Of a stretch of 64,000 nt of DNA, positions 1-9,562 are shown in pieces; positions within the stretch are counted from its first letter, which is position 1; every line of letters starts with the position of its first letter. Source of the stretch: Poronia punctata (Eukaryota; Ascomycota; Sordariomycetes; Xylariales; Xylariaceae); the NCBI GenBank assembly GCA_022579005.1, contig MU401487.1, positions 186,001 through 250,000 on the forward strand. The letters are read 5' to 3'. The notes under the pieces were generated by a model. That model was not told the origin of the DNA, made no database searches, and saw nothing but the letters and a program-made list of their open reading frames with translations. The translations under genes and the position numbers were made by a program.

Positions 1-3000
1 TTCTTTTGCGGAATGGGTGGGTAGAGTTGACGGTCAGGAGTAGACGGCGCCGCAGACATCGAAGGGGATCGAGCAGGTAAACGCTTTGGTGATGGCGAAG
101 GCGAAGGCGAAGGCGAAATGGATGTCGACGGATCGTAAGTGTCGGCTACCGTATCACCAGATTTCAAAGCCGGGCCCGGCGGAAACATGTTATTATTAAT
201 GTTGCTCCTCCGCTCGGGACTCGGGGGACTTGGCCTAGATTCTTTCTGTAGGATAGGTGGGAACAATCCGGTAGACCAAAATGTTTTGGGGGGCTCTCTT
301 GGTTCTCTCGTAGACCTCGTCTCACTCATCTCTGGCTGGGAGATGGTAGGTTTACTAGCAGGTTTAGATGCACTCGTTCCGGCCTGGGTGTTATCGGGCA
401 AGGCTGCAGGCGACGAAAAGAAAGACATGAGGTCGAACTTGCCAAAGAAGCGAGATTTGGCTGAAGCTTGCTTCTCCTGCGGTCTAGGTGTTTGTTCAGC
501 TCCTTGTTCAGCCTGCTGTGCTACTATGGAATACTCGGTGGCGTCGGTCGAGGTTTCGGCACTGGCTGGTGTCCGCCCACTTTTACGCCCATGTCGCCTA
601 TCGTGTTCTTTCCGGTCTTTAGTATCAGGTTCAGGAAGCCGTTCAGGTTCTTCAAAGTCCATCAAATCATGATCATCATGCTGCCCGGAATCAACGGATC
701 CCGCATGCTCTTCAAAACTATCATCAGACCGACTTGATGAGATAACGTGTCCGAACTCTTCTTGCTCCGGTTGCTGCTCCGGTTCATATGACTGCTGCCC
801 CGTTCTTTCCCATGTACGCGCTGGGGGTTCCGGTTCGGGTTCCGTTGGGGCAGCTTGCTGAAAATGTGTTGGAGATTCTCGTGGTCGCTGCTGTGGTTGT
901 TGTTGTTGTGGTGGTTGCAAAGATTCGACGCCGGGTTCCTGCTCAACGTCACTGGCCGAGTTCTCCTCAACTTCTATTTGAGACGAGCTCGCAATTTCGT
1001 TTTTGTAGATCAGTCGCCGCGCAGTCTTTCTCCACGGACTTGGTATCTTGCTTCTGCGAGGAGGTAGGACATCTGGCTCTATGATTGGCTTTGGTTCGGT
1101 GCGAGCCGGTTCTGGCCTGGCTGGAGATGTGCGAGATGCTTCGATATCCCAGATGTCCATATCGTCATCATCATCATCATCATCTTGATCGTCCAGCCCA
1201 TTGCCCAAGCCCCCGTCAAAGCCAGGTGAAGGTTCATTATCCATGCCCCTATCTTCTTCCTCCATGTCAGGATTAGGATGGTCAGTCTTCGTGACGACTT
1301 GGCCCCGGTTTATCCCGCGCGACCCGAAGACGGCAGCTCGACTGTGAGAGCTCGACGCTTGCAACGGCGAATGTTCATAACTGGTTTGAGGGATGGTATC
1401 GCCTTGGGTGGCCCCGTCCATTCCACCGTTACCGGGGCCATTCAAATTAATGGAGCTGGCCCCGGATTCATGGCTTCGCGTTTGCGCCTCATCCTCCAGC
1501 AGCTTGGAGTTAGCAAACCCCCGTTTGGATTCGGCTTCGGCGCTCCGCTGAGTATCGCCTCTAGAACTCGAGATATTATGAGTATCGGTATTGTTATGCG
1601 AGTTATACGTATAATTCCGATCCTGGTTCAATCCAAGCCCCCAGCTTAGTTGAGGGGCGGTAGAGAGTTGTGAATTATTGAGTATTGCTCGGTTGCGGAT
1701 AGAAGGAGATGGCGACCTCGGAAGAGATGATTGGTGTCCTTGGTCACTACTCGCAGGACCCCTGAAAGGACTTCCCAGGTTCCCTTCGCGCACCTCTGGC
1801 GACGAATTGTCCGACATGACATTCTGCAGAGTGCGACCAACTCTTACGATTGGCGAAAGCGATGGCCTTGCGCTCGGAACGGGCGCCACCAAGGATTGAT
1901 GTTGATGTTGATGCTGGTTGGGTGCCATCTTAGCAGGCTGTTGTTGGGGCGGCAAAGGATGCTGACGCTCCCCTGCAATACTTAATTCTTGCTGGACGTC
2001 CGAGTGGCCAAAATCCAAAGCACGAGGTCGGGTTCGGGCTGGTGGCGACGAAGGCACATCTGTACCGTTAGCAGGGCTGGACTCGTGCGGCACCGGAGCA
2101 GCCGCTTCGTCATCTCCATGGCCTTTCTTCGATCCCGCATTAGAGGACGAAGTTTGTTCGGGCGTGGGAAGCCTAGTCGAATCATACTCTGCACTAGATC
2201 TCCGACCTATTGATCGAGGAGGGTTGCCGGGTTCATCAGGTCTCGTCGGCGACTCATGCTCATCAATATGCTCCTCAATGGTTGTCTCGGGACGTCTCGG
2301 TCTCGCCGGTTTCGGTGTTGCTGCCTCCAGAACAGCCTCTGGTATCTCCGAAAACGAGTCATCATATGCACCGTCCGACTGGGGGTTTGTCTGCTTCATA
2401 GGCAGTCGACCTGGTGTAGCTGCATGGAGGATGCTATCCGGGATGGTAGAGAAAGAATCGTCCACATTTCCCCTGCCAACAAAGACCTGGCGGCTCAGTG
2501 GCAGTGGCTTCGGCCTGCTTGAACTATAATTGCTAGCCGTCATGGTCGACCGGCTAGTAACCTCGTCTTCTTCGATATCATCCGAGTGTTTTTCCCTCTC
2601 GGCTTGTAGACTCCGTCGCAATGAATCCAGCGTCCTATTAATTATCTGGCTTGTTTCCTCGCCCATCTCTTGAGGTTCCGGGGACGGATCGCGATGCCCG
2701 CCGTGGACAGAGGCGTGGAACGACGCCTGAAAGGAGGGTAAGGATTCCACCGCGATCATGCTAAAGTCAGAGGCATCAGCTACAGTGTCCTGCCTGTTAA
2801 ACCTCCCTCCGTCATCGTCTTCGGATAGAGCATCACTCTGTGGTTCCCCATCCCCAGCTGGATAATCTTCGCTCATCATGTCATAGTCGTTTTCAGACTG
2901 TGCTTGATGTGATGGCGTGGGCGAGTCTGACGTTCCGTGCATGTTCGCCGGCTCCGAAGAACGATTTAGACGTAGTGGAGATGGGATTCGATTACTCCGT

Positions 3001-3899
3001 CTCGGCGGATCGCTTAAGCTGGCAACGGTGTTATCGTCGTCCATATTGTTTTCTAATACGCCATCATGGCGTCTTCCTATGTGGAGCAAAGGGTTAAAGT
3101 TATTTTTCGCGCTTGTTTCCAAAGAAAATGCACTTGACGTAACACCAGCTGTCTCGGTCTTGGGACTAGCGCCAGCCGTCTGGTCGAGAGGGACTTTTCG
3201 TGGCCGGCCACGTTTCCTTCCAGTCGTGGGGATTGAAACTTGTGACGAAGGGACAGCCGTAACGGTTGAAGCCTTTGTCGGCGTCTTCCGTGGCCGTCCT
3301 CTGGGCCTCGGGGTTTCCTCACCGCCAACATCGGTCGGTGCATCACTCAAGAGTTCAGCATCCGACGGCCCATCATCATGTCTAGCCTGCTTAGTCTTCC
3401 TCGGTATAGGAGTACCAGCTCTCTTGCGGCCCCGTGGTATAGGCGTCCCATTACTAGTGCGTCGCTTCCTGCCTTGCTTTTGCGGTGTGCTCGCATCACC
3501 CTCCCAGCCAGCAGCTTCATCATTCAAGGGCACAGTAGTGGTTGTAGTGGAGACGGCAGCGGCGGCTTCGCGACGACGCTCACTGCGTGCGGATGATGGC
3601 GGAAAGAGTTGGCGATTGACGTTGTCTCGCTTCAAGTGTTCTTCGGCTTCGACGGTGACGCGAATCCGCTGGGGTGACTGAGTGTCGCCGACATCGAGCT
3701 CAAATGTTCGCTTTCTCGGTGACTGCGCCCGTGAGCCAGCTCGGGGATTGGTTTGTGATCGGGATGCGGAAGAAAGGAGGCGCGAGGACTGCGCGACGCG
3801 GCGTGCCGAGGGGCGCGTTGAGCTCGGGAAGCTTGGGGCATCGTCGGCCAGCGGGTCCGGAGAGGAGGGGAGGTCGAGGAAATAATCTATGTCAGACAT
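1..3899 (-). CDS. AT-hook nuclear protein, C-terminus beyond window edge (partial)
   Basis: One open frame runs leftwards from the ATG at 3899-3897 and is still open at base 1, giving about 1,299 codons without an intron. The protein starts MSDIDYFLDLPSSPDPLADD and is low-complexity, polar and probably disordered. It has two good AT-hooks with GRPRK cores (about residues 196-205 and 226-234) and a looser basic GRKR stretch near 141-165. Two copies of a motif of the form DDSFSxIPxxxLxAATP lie near residues 479 and 512. Further on are Gln/His-rich tracts, an Asp run encoded by a CATCAT repeat on the plus strand (about 1160-1180) and Ser-Pro repeats close to the edge. AT-hooks bind the minor groove of AT-rich DNA, so a chromatin or transcription role in the nucleus is inferred. 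No catalytic domain is visible. The true C-terminus is outside the window. Confidence 0.78.
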   Translation of the reverse strand, partial: MSDIDYFLDLPSSPDPLADDAPSFPSSTRPSARRVAQSSRLLSSASRSQTNPRAGSRAQSPRKRTFELDVGDTQSPQRIRVTVEAEEHLKRDNVNRQLFPPSSARSERRREAAAAVSTTTTTVPLNDEAAGWEGDASTPQKQGRKRRTSNGTPIPRGRKRAGTPIPRKTKQARHDDGPSDAELLSDAPTDVGGEETPRPRGRPRKTPTKASTVTAVPSSQVSIPTTGRKRGRPRKVPLDQTAGASPKTETAGVTSSAFSLETSAKNNFNPLLHIGRRHDGVLENNMDDDNTVASLSDPPRRSNRIPSPLRLNRSSEPANMHGTSDSPTPSHQAQSENDYDMMSEDYPAGDGEPQSDALSEDDDGGRFNRQDTVADASDFSMIAVESLPSFQASFHASVHGGHRDPSPEPQEMGEETSQIINRTLDSLRRSLQAEREKHSDDIEEDEVTSRSTMTASNYSSSRPKPLPLSRQVFVGRGNVDDSFSTIPDSILHAATPGRLPMKQTNPQSDGAYDDSFSEIPEAVLEAATPKPARPRRPETTIEEHIDEHESPTRPDEPGNPPRSIGRRSSAEYDSTRLPTPEQTSSSNAGSKKGHGDDEAAAPVPHESSPANGTDVPSSPPARTRPRALDFGHSDVQQELSIAGERQHPLPPQQQPAKMAPNQHQHQHQSLVAPVPSARPSLSPIVRVGRTLQNVMSDNSSPEVREGNLGSPFRGPASSDQGHQSSLPRSPSPSIRNRAILNNSQLSTAPQLSWGLGLNQDRNYTYNSHNNTDTHNISSSRGDTQRSAEAESKRGFANSKLLEDEAQTRSHESGASSINLNGPGNGGMDGATQGDTIPQTSYEHSPLQASSSHSRAAVFGSRGINRGQVVTKTDHPNPDMEEEDRGMDNEPSPGFDGGLGNGLDDQDDDDDDDDMDIWDIEASRTSPARPEPARTEPKPIIEPDVLPPRRSKIPSPWRKTARRLIYKNEIASSSQIEVEENSASDVEQEPGVESLQPPQQQQPQQRPRESPTHFQQAAPTEPEPEPPARTWERTGQQSYEPEQQPEQEEFGHVISSSRSDDSFEEHAGSVDSGQHDDHDLMDFEEPERLPEPDTKDRKEHDRRHGRKSGRTPASAETSTDATEYSIVAQQAEQGAEQTPRPQEKQASAKSRFFGKFDLMSFFSSPAALPDNTQAGTSASKPASKPTISQPEMSETRSTREPREPPKTFWSTGLFPPILQKESRPSPPSPERRSNINNNMFPPGPALKSGDTVADTYDPSTSISPSPSPSPSPKRLPARSPSMSAAPSTPDRQLYPPIPQK

Positions 3900-5418
3900 G
3901 GTAGCAGGCGTGATAGCGATGACAATGATGGCGCGCTATGCCCCCTGATCACGACACCAAAAAGGATAGGCATGTATGGCAGTGCGCACGAGGCTTCCCA
4001 AATTGCCTGCTTCGCGCAACACCCTATCGTAAGTGTGAGTAGCGGAATAGGTACTGTGTATGATAATAGGGCTGTTAATAACAAGTGGGATGCCCGGGAA
4101 CCAAAAGAGTGGTTTGTTTACTTTGATGGCCTTTGGGCTAGGTCTAGTTAGTCCACCTAGCCGGTTAGTCTAGGCTTCCTACTCGTAGGCTAGCGGTGCT
4201 GGCTTGAAGTTATTATTGTGGGCCAAGGGTTCGGCACATTCCTGAAGTACACGTATATTGTACCTTGACCCACCTTATACTCGTAGTCCACATGCAATGT
4301 GTAGGTACTTTGATGTACAAGTATTACACACGTGTATACCGAGATTCCAACTTTGATGATGCCGGGTGCTATACAGATATATATTTCTAGAGTAAAAGAG
4401 CTTTTTACTGCAGTACATGTATAAGACGGCACAGAAACTTACCTATTATCGAGTCCTTAGACAACCGACTATTTAGAGGTTATATCCAGTACAATGCCCT
4501 CAGAAGATACTCAAAAATACCTATGTTGTTGCCTGAATAAGATTATTTATCTTCATAAACGTGGCTACCGTATTATGCTACCCGAGGAAACAGCCCAGAT
4601 ATCATTCTGATGCCGATAGTCATAGGTATTGGATAGTTCCGAACAATTTTATAGACTGACCCATGAGCGCACGATATTTAGAGTAAGCAAGTGTACAGTC
4701 AATATGTGAAATGACTGTCAAAAGCCATCGAAAGGTGATGTCCAGGAAGGATTCGGGTCTTGATTTCCCCGCAAAGGCCAATTCTTAGGTAATATAGGTA
4801 GGTTACATTAGTAGAGAACAAGCAGGTACGCCAAGGGGGAATACCTATGTGGTCGTAGCTGACCAGCTCAGAAAATCCAAAAGTGCCTAGAAGAAGAGCA
4901 TAGGTATCAGATGACAACTGGTTTTCTGTCCCGGTATAGATCCCAAAAGGCGGGATGTTGGCAAGTTGTACCATCATATACTCATTAGTCAAGATAGAAT
5001 CAAAGGGGTTAAATATATCCCTCTTAACTCCGTCTGCAACCGAGAGGCGTTGCACTCGACATCTACGAGTGGTAAATGAACACTTTCAAGGTGATGAAAC
5101 GGGCTCTTTCGGTGTGTGTATCGTATACATCGCGCTCATCCCACATGACGTGATCGCCAATCGCCAGGGAACCCCGAGTTCCAACACCTCCCCAACCTTT
5201 CTATGCGCTTTGAAATAGGAGCTTTGCTTACATATTAAACGCCGAAGACTTGGGACATGTATAAAAACAGAGAACCCCTTTCGACTTCATTGTGAGTTGT
5301 AAAGTAAAGTTAAATAATCTTTGAGATATCAGCATACCTCACTTTAGATATTCATTTTACCCTACACTACCTACACTTACACGTTCGATTTACCCCACCT
5401 CTCATCCAACAATACAAT
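3900..5418. other. Intergenic, divergent promoter region
   Basis: About 1.5 kb between the divergent AT-hook and CmcJ-like genes. It holds two copies of the octamer TACTCGTA (4180 and 4278). No RNA gene or convincing coding region is seen; a 118-codon minus-strand frame at 4699-5055 has no recognisable domain. Confidence 0.6.
5260..5267 (+). promoter_or_regulatory. Candidate TATA box of the CmcJ-like gene
   Basis: TATAAAAA lies about 160 bp before the ATG at 5419, followed by a pyrimidine-rich leader with CAA/ACC context, as expected for a fungal core promoter. Position and motif only; no transcript evidence. Confidence 0.45.
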
Positions 5419-6285
5419 ATGGCCGTCTCAGCACCCAACACCGTGGCTCACGGCACCATCAAGGCCAAACTAAACTTCTCCAAGCCCCCGCCCGAGGGCG
5501 TGGTAGCCTTCAACTACACCGATACACCACCAGCCGGGCAACCACAGAACAATCTCGAGAGGGTGCAGCACGAAGTCGAAATAGAGGACGTGCGGGGCCG
5601 CGAGTCCGAGTACACGCTCGACCGGGACGCCTTCCAGATCATCCGGGGGGTATCCGAGTCGTCGGAAACGTCCTTCACGGACGACGATTCCATCCGAGCC
5701 AACTACTACCCGGAGGTAGAGAGACTACTACTGGACAATATCCCGGGGAGCACGCGCGTCTTCCTCTTCGACCACACGATCCGTCGCGCCGACCCGGCCG
5801 CGAAGCGCAAGGCCGTGCAGGTCGTACACATCGATCAGACGGCGTGGTCGGCCGAGAAGCGGGTCCGCTCACACATGGGCGACGACGACGACGACGCCGA
5901 GAAGCTGCTCCAGGGCCGGTACCGCATCGTCAATATCTGGCGGCCGCTGAACAAGAAGCCAGTCGAGTCTATGCCGTTGGCTTTCGCCGCGAGTCACTCG
6001 GTCGAGCAGAAAGATCTGATCCCCGTCGAGCATCGCTATCCTCACGGATATACCGGCCAGACGGCCGCTGTTGCGCACAACCCCGGCCAGAAGTGGCATT
6101 ATCTCAGCGGCATGACGGGCGATGAGCGGATTTTGCTAGAGTGCTTCGATAGTGAGGCATTGAAAGAGGGGACGACTGTCCAGGGTGGGCGCGTGCCTCA
6201 TACTGCTTTTGAACATCCTTTAACGCCACCTGATGCCGAGGGCCGGGAGAGCATAGAGGTCCGCGCTCTTGTTTTCGGCCCTTGA
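5419..6285 (+). CDS. CmcJ/AsaB-family non-haem iron oxidoreductase
   Basis: Single-exon gene of 288 aa starting at MAVSAPNTVA after a TATA box. Family hallmarks are present: VVHIDQTAW (residues 135-143), IVNIWRPLNKK (170-180), YLSGMTGDERILL (228-240), PHTAFEHP (260-267) and a C-terminal ESIEVRALVF. His137, Asp139 and His261 fit the HxD...H facial triad expected for Fe(II) and 2-oxoglutarate enzymes of this family. Fungal members (CmcJ-like, AsaB, gibberellin GA4 desaturase-related) hydroxylate or desaturate small molecules, often in secondary metabolism. The substrate here is unknown and no biosynthetic core gene is nearby. An acidic run of five Asp (155-159) is an unusual loop insertion. There is no signal peptide, so a cytosolic location is likely. 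The next gene, a DsbA-like protein, follows in the same direction after 392 bp. Confidence 0.88.
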   Translation: MAVSAPNTVAHGTIKAKLNFSKPPPEGVVAFNYTDTPPAGQPQNNLERVQHEVEIEDVRGRESEYTLDRDAFQIIRGVSESSETSFTDDDSIRANYYPEVERLLLDNIPGSTRVFLFDHTIRRADPAAKRKAVQVVHIDQTAWSAEKRVRSHMGDDDDDAEKLLQGRYRIVNIWRPLNKKPVESMPLAFAASHSVEQKDLIPVEHRYPHGYTGQTAAVAHNPGQKWHYLSGMTGDERILLECFDSEALKEGTTVQGGRVPHTAFEHPLTPPDAEGRESIEVRALVFGP

Positions 6286-6677
6286 AACTTTTACTTTCGT
6301 TGGACATGCATGGTTTGGAGTTCCGCGCATTTTTTCAATGGCATTCATTCATTATTAGTCGTACCGTAGTTACCTAATTTCGATAAATCTGACATATTTA
6401 TCTATCTTTTGTTTTCCAACCTTCATGAGCTCGTAGTACTACTTACTCTTTACAGTTTTTGCATTCGTATAAGTTAAACTCCTAGGACGGACAACATGTC
6501 TAAAACGTAACCTGTCGGAATTCCGCCCTTCGTCATGACATATATAATGACCGCGATCCGCCAACTCCCCAGCATCTCCTTTACTATCTACAAGTAGGTA
6601 AACAGTAAATCAAAGACATACGTTGTTACGATTGGTAATAAACACAAGCTCAACTAAATACCTACCTAGTAAATAAA
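6286..6677. other. Short intergenic promoter region
   Basis: 392 bp between two plus-strand genes. It contains a candidate TATA box and a CCTACCTAG motif a few bases before the next start codon. No other feature is seen. Confidence 0.6.
6541..6547 (+). promoter_or_regulatory. Candidate TATA box of the DsbA-like gene
   Basis: TATATAA occurs 131 bp upstream of the ATG at 6678. Motif and spacing only. Confidence 0.4.
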
Positions 6678-7513
6678 ATGACAAACTTCATCATCGACAT
6701 CATCTCCGACCCCGTCTGCCCTTGGGTAAGTTTATCTATCCCCCTCACAACCACACCCTCCTCAATCCCCTTTTCCAACCTTATATACTAACCAACAATC
6801 TCCTATTTCCTTTTTCCCAGTGCTACATCGGCAAAAAGCGCTTAGACAGGGCAATAACCCTCTACCAAAAAGTCTACCCATCCGGACGCCACGACACCTT
6901 CACTCTAAACTGGAAAGCGTATTACCTCGATCCATCAGCCCCCGTAAAGGGGATATCCTTCTTCGAGAGACAGATGCAGAAACTACTACTCTCTTCCTCT
7001 TCCTCTTCCTCTTCCTCTTCCCCCCAACTTCAACCCAGATCCACAAAAGAAGAAGAAAGACTCGGCGAACTAGCCAAGAAACAACAAGACCGCCTCCTCG
7101 AAATCGGACGTCGAGAAGGTATAGAATTCAGTTTCAGGGGCAAAATAGGCAACACGAAATCCGCCCATCGCGCCATCCTCTTCAGCAAGACGAACGGAAA
7201 CGGGAATGACGATGCACAGGACGGGTTCGTCAATGCCCTCTTCGCCGCTTATTTCGAGGGCGAGGCCGATATAACTAGCCACGAGGACCTGGTCAATATC
7301 GGAGCGAGCGTGGGGCTGGACCGGGCCGCTATGTTGGCTTGGTTAGACGACGGCGAGGGCGGGCATGTAGTCGACGGGGAGGACCGCGCCGCCAGGGAAA
7401 TGCGTGTGAGGGGCGTTCCTAGCTTTACCGTACAGGGGCAGACACTAGATGGGGCGCAAGATGTTCAAACATTTCTAGATCTTTTTGTGAGAATCAAGGA
7501 AGAGCAGCGGTAG
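6678..7513 (+). CDS. DsbA/FrnE-like thioredoxin-fold oxidoreductase
   Basis: Two exons, 6678-6725 and 6821-7513, give 246 aa. The first exon encodes only MTNFIIDIISDPVCPW. The 95-bp intron (GTAAGT...CCCAG) falls inside the active-site motif, so splicing creates DPVCPWCYIGKK with Cys14-Pro-Trp-Cys17. That CPWC motif and the later VRGVPSF cis-proline loop identify the DsbA-like family that includes FrnE and 2-hydroxychromene-2-carboxylate isomerase-like proteins. Expected activity is thiol-disulphide exchange or glutathione-linked isomerisation; the substrate is unknown. A run of Ser codons at about 6991-7020 (CTTCCT repeat) inserts a flexible loop into the helical domain. There is no signal peptide, so the protein is probably cytosolic. 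It lies just downstream of the CmcJ-like gene on the same strand, but has its own TATA-like box. Confidence 0.87.
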
Positions 7514-7889
7514 ATCAAGAAGTGCTGGGGTTAGCAGCTTAAATGGTGCCACGGGGCGGTTACAAACGGTGGTCAGATTTTAAAAGAGAGTTGAAATATA
7601 ACATGGACGCTGTTAAAATAACTTTATATTCGCTGTTTCTGATTCTATGTCAGACTTATCCATGCCGGAAATGATTGTTCTAGGTTAACCGCACAACAAA
7701 TGGCCGTTATAACCCGAATAAAACACGATGAAATATCCTCCAACTGATGCCATTGCTACAAGCAAGCAAGCACAAGGGGTATGACTGTTGACCACCCTCC
7801 AAAATATTCAATATTCTCCAGACGCCTTCCGAACCCTTAAAAAAACGCTTTTCGTCCTTTTCACCAGGATACTTCCAGACCATAAATAT
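7514..7889. other. Convergent intergenic spacer
   Basis: 376 bp between the 3' ends of the DsbA-like and SDS3-like genes, AT-rich, presumably shared 3' UTR and polyadenylation signals (several AATAAA-like strings). Nothing else is seen. Confidence 0.5.
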
Positions 7890-9562
7890 TTACTTCCGGC
7901 CTCTGGCGCTGCTTGTCCTGCTCATACTAACACCACCAAAACTGCTCTGTCGGCTCATCGGTGCGCCAGTCGACAAGTTCGCAACCGCGCTTGCTGGTGC
8001 TTGGTTCCCTGCTTGCTCCTCTTTCAATGTCGGCGGAACACCCAGCGACTCGGCCAGTGCTTCGGCAGACGGCCTACTTCGTTGCACATACGTGACATTT
8101 TTGTTTCGCCTCTGCGGTACTGACATGGTCTCCAGTAGACGTCGCCCGCCGTTCTCGAGATCCAGATTGGAACCTCTGCCATTCTTGTTCTGCACGTTCT
8201 TCAATACAGTTATTATCGTCAAGTCGTGCTGGGTGTCCTCGGCAGACAGACTCGCGGGTGTGTTGGACTCTGATTTGACATAGGCCTTGACATAGTGTGT
8301 CTGGATCAACGGAGGCATCTTGGGTTCTTGAGCCGCCAGCTTATTCAGGTTCCCAGGGAGCTCAAAGTTCGCCAACCCCTCTATGCCAAGCATTTTGTCG
8401 TCGTAGAAATTATGCTGGCCTCCTCTGGTGCTACGGGTAGCGTGCGATGGCTGTCGTTCCATCGTCACCGCCGAGAGCTCTTCGTCGTCTTCGTTTGCTT
8501 CTCCGTTGCTAGTGTCACTCTCCTCGGGTGACGGGAGGATGTTACCCTGCACGTCACGGCGTGTCAAGAGATGCTTATGGGCTGCTAGTGCAGCTGCGTT
8601 ATATGTCAAGGAAAGCTCCTTGTCTGTAAAGAGCTTGTCGATGCTGTAAACCGGGCCAGCCCCGCGGCGCGAGCTCTTGAGCCGATCATTCTGCCAGAAA
8701 GGCGTCGCATTGGTTGTATCACCTCGGCGAGCAGGCGCTGGCGATCCGTCGTCGTCGGCGCCGTTCCGCTTTCTCTTCTTCGTATCGGAGTAGGCAGGCA
8801 TCTCCTCCATCTCACGGCGTAGTCTGGTGTTGCGCTTTCCGTGAGGACCGCCAGGGCTAGCCGGGTTGTTCAGGCTGAACTGACTCGGGTGCAGCAGTAA
8901 TGCTGAGCTGTCGGAAATGTCGATGGCTTCCTTCTCTTTCGTAAGTCGGTACTTCTTCGACATGATGTTATTAATCAGCCTGTCTTTGAGCGTATCCGAC
9001 AGCGCCTTGTGCTCCCTTTTGGCCACTTCGATTCGATAGGCGTGGGTGTTGTAGTAGTCTTGCATTTTGCGCTCGTAATCATACTGCTTGAATATTAGGA
9101 CACTGTACGGAAGAGGCGAGGTATGTAGACGTGGTAAGCTTTTACCTTTTGAGCTGTCATGTCGTAATCACGAGTCTCGAGGAGATCTTCGACGTCTCGA
9201 ATCCATTCCTGAAAGGTAGGCCCAGCCATTTCTAGGAGACTCCTATGCGGGGCACCGGAGTTGCTGTTTGTCCCGGTTGCGGGCTGGGAAACATCTCTAT
9301 CTCTTCGATCTCGGTCAATCTCCTCGAGCGGGCGGTCGGCATACGGATCGACGCGGGAAACAAGGTTGATGTCGAGTTGGATCTTTTGCAGCTCTTCTCT
9401 GTAGTGGCGGTCTTTCTCACGGCTAAATTGCTCGGAAAGCGCACTCAGTCGGTCGGTTAGGAGTTGCCGCTTTTTGTCTCGCTTCGATTGTGGTTGGGGA
9501 GACTGGCGGCCAAGTTTACTCGTCCCGGCTGGTGGGTGCTGCCCAGCGTCTGGGGCAGCCAT
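7890..9562 (-). CDS. sds3: SDS3-like subunit of an Rpd3-type histone deacetylase complex
   Basis: Two exons, 9562-9146 and 9083-7890, encode 536 aa. The N-terminal region has the basic, coiled-coil-prone sequence characteristic of the Sds3-like family: RDKKRQLLTDRLSALSEQF, REELQKIQLDINLVSRVDPY and FQEWIRDVEDLLETRDYD, then YDYERKMQDYYNTHAYRI just after the intron. Sds3 proteins bridge the Sin3 scaffold and the Rpd3 deacetylase, so a nuclear repressor role is inferred. A second conserved block, VYSIDKLFTDKELSLTYN, sits near the middle, followed by a long disordered tail. The intron begins GTAAAA, has a CTAAT branch-like site and ends in AAGCAG, so two acceptors three bases apart are usable and would add or drop one Gln. 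Dep1-type paralogues are an alternative name. Confidence 0.8.

Noticed and set aside
4699..5055. 118-codon minus-strand frame
   Set aside because: No domain, signal or splice context, and AT-rich surroundings; likely a chance frame.
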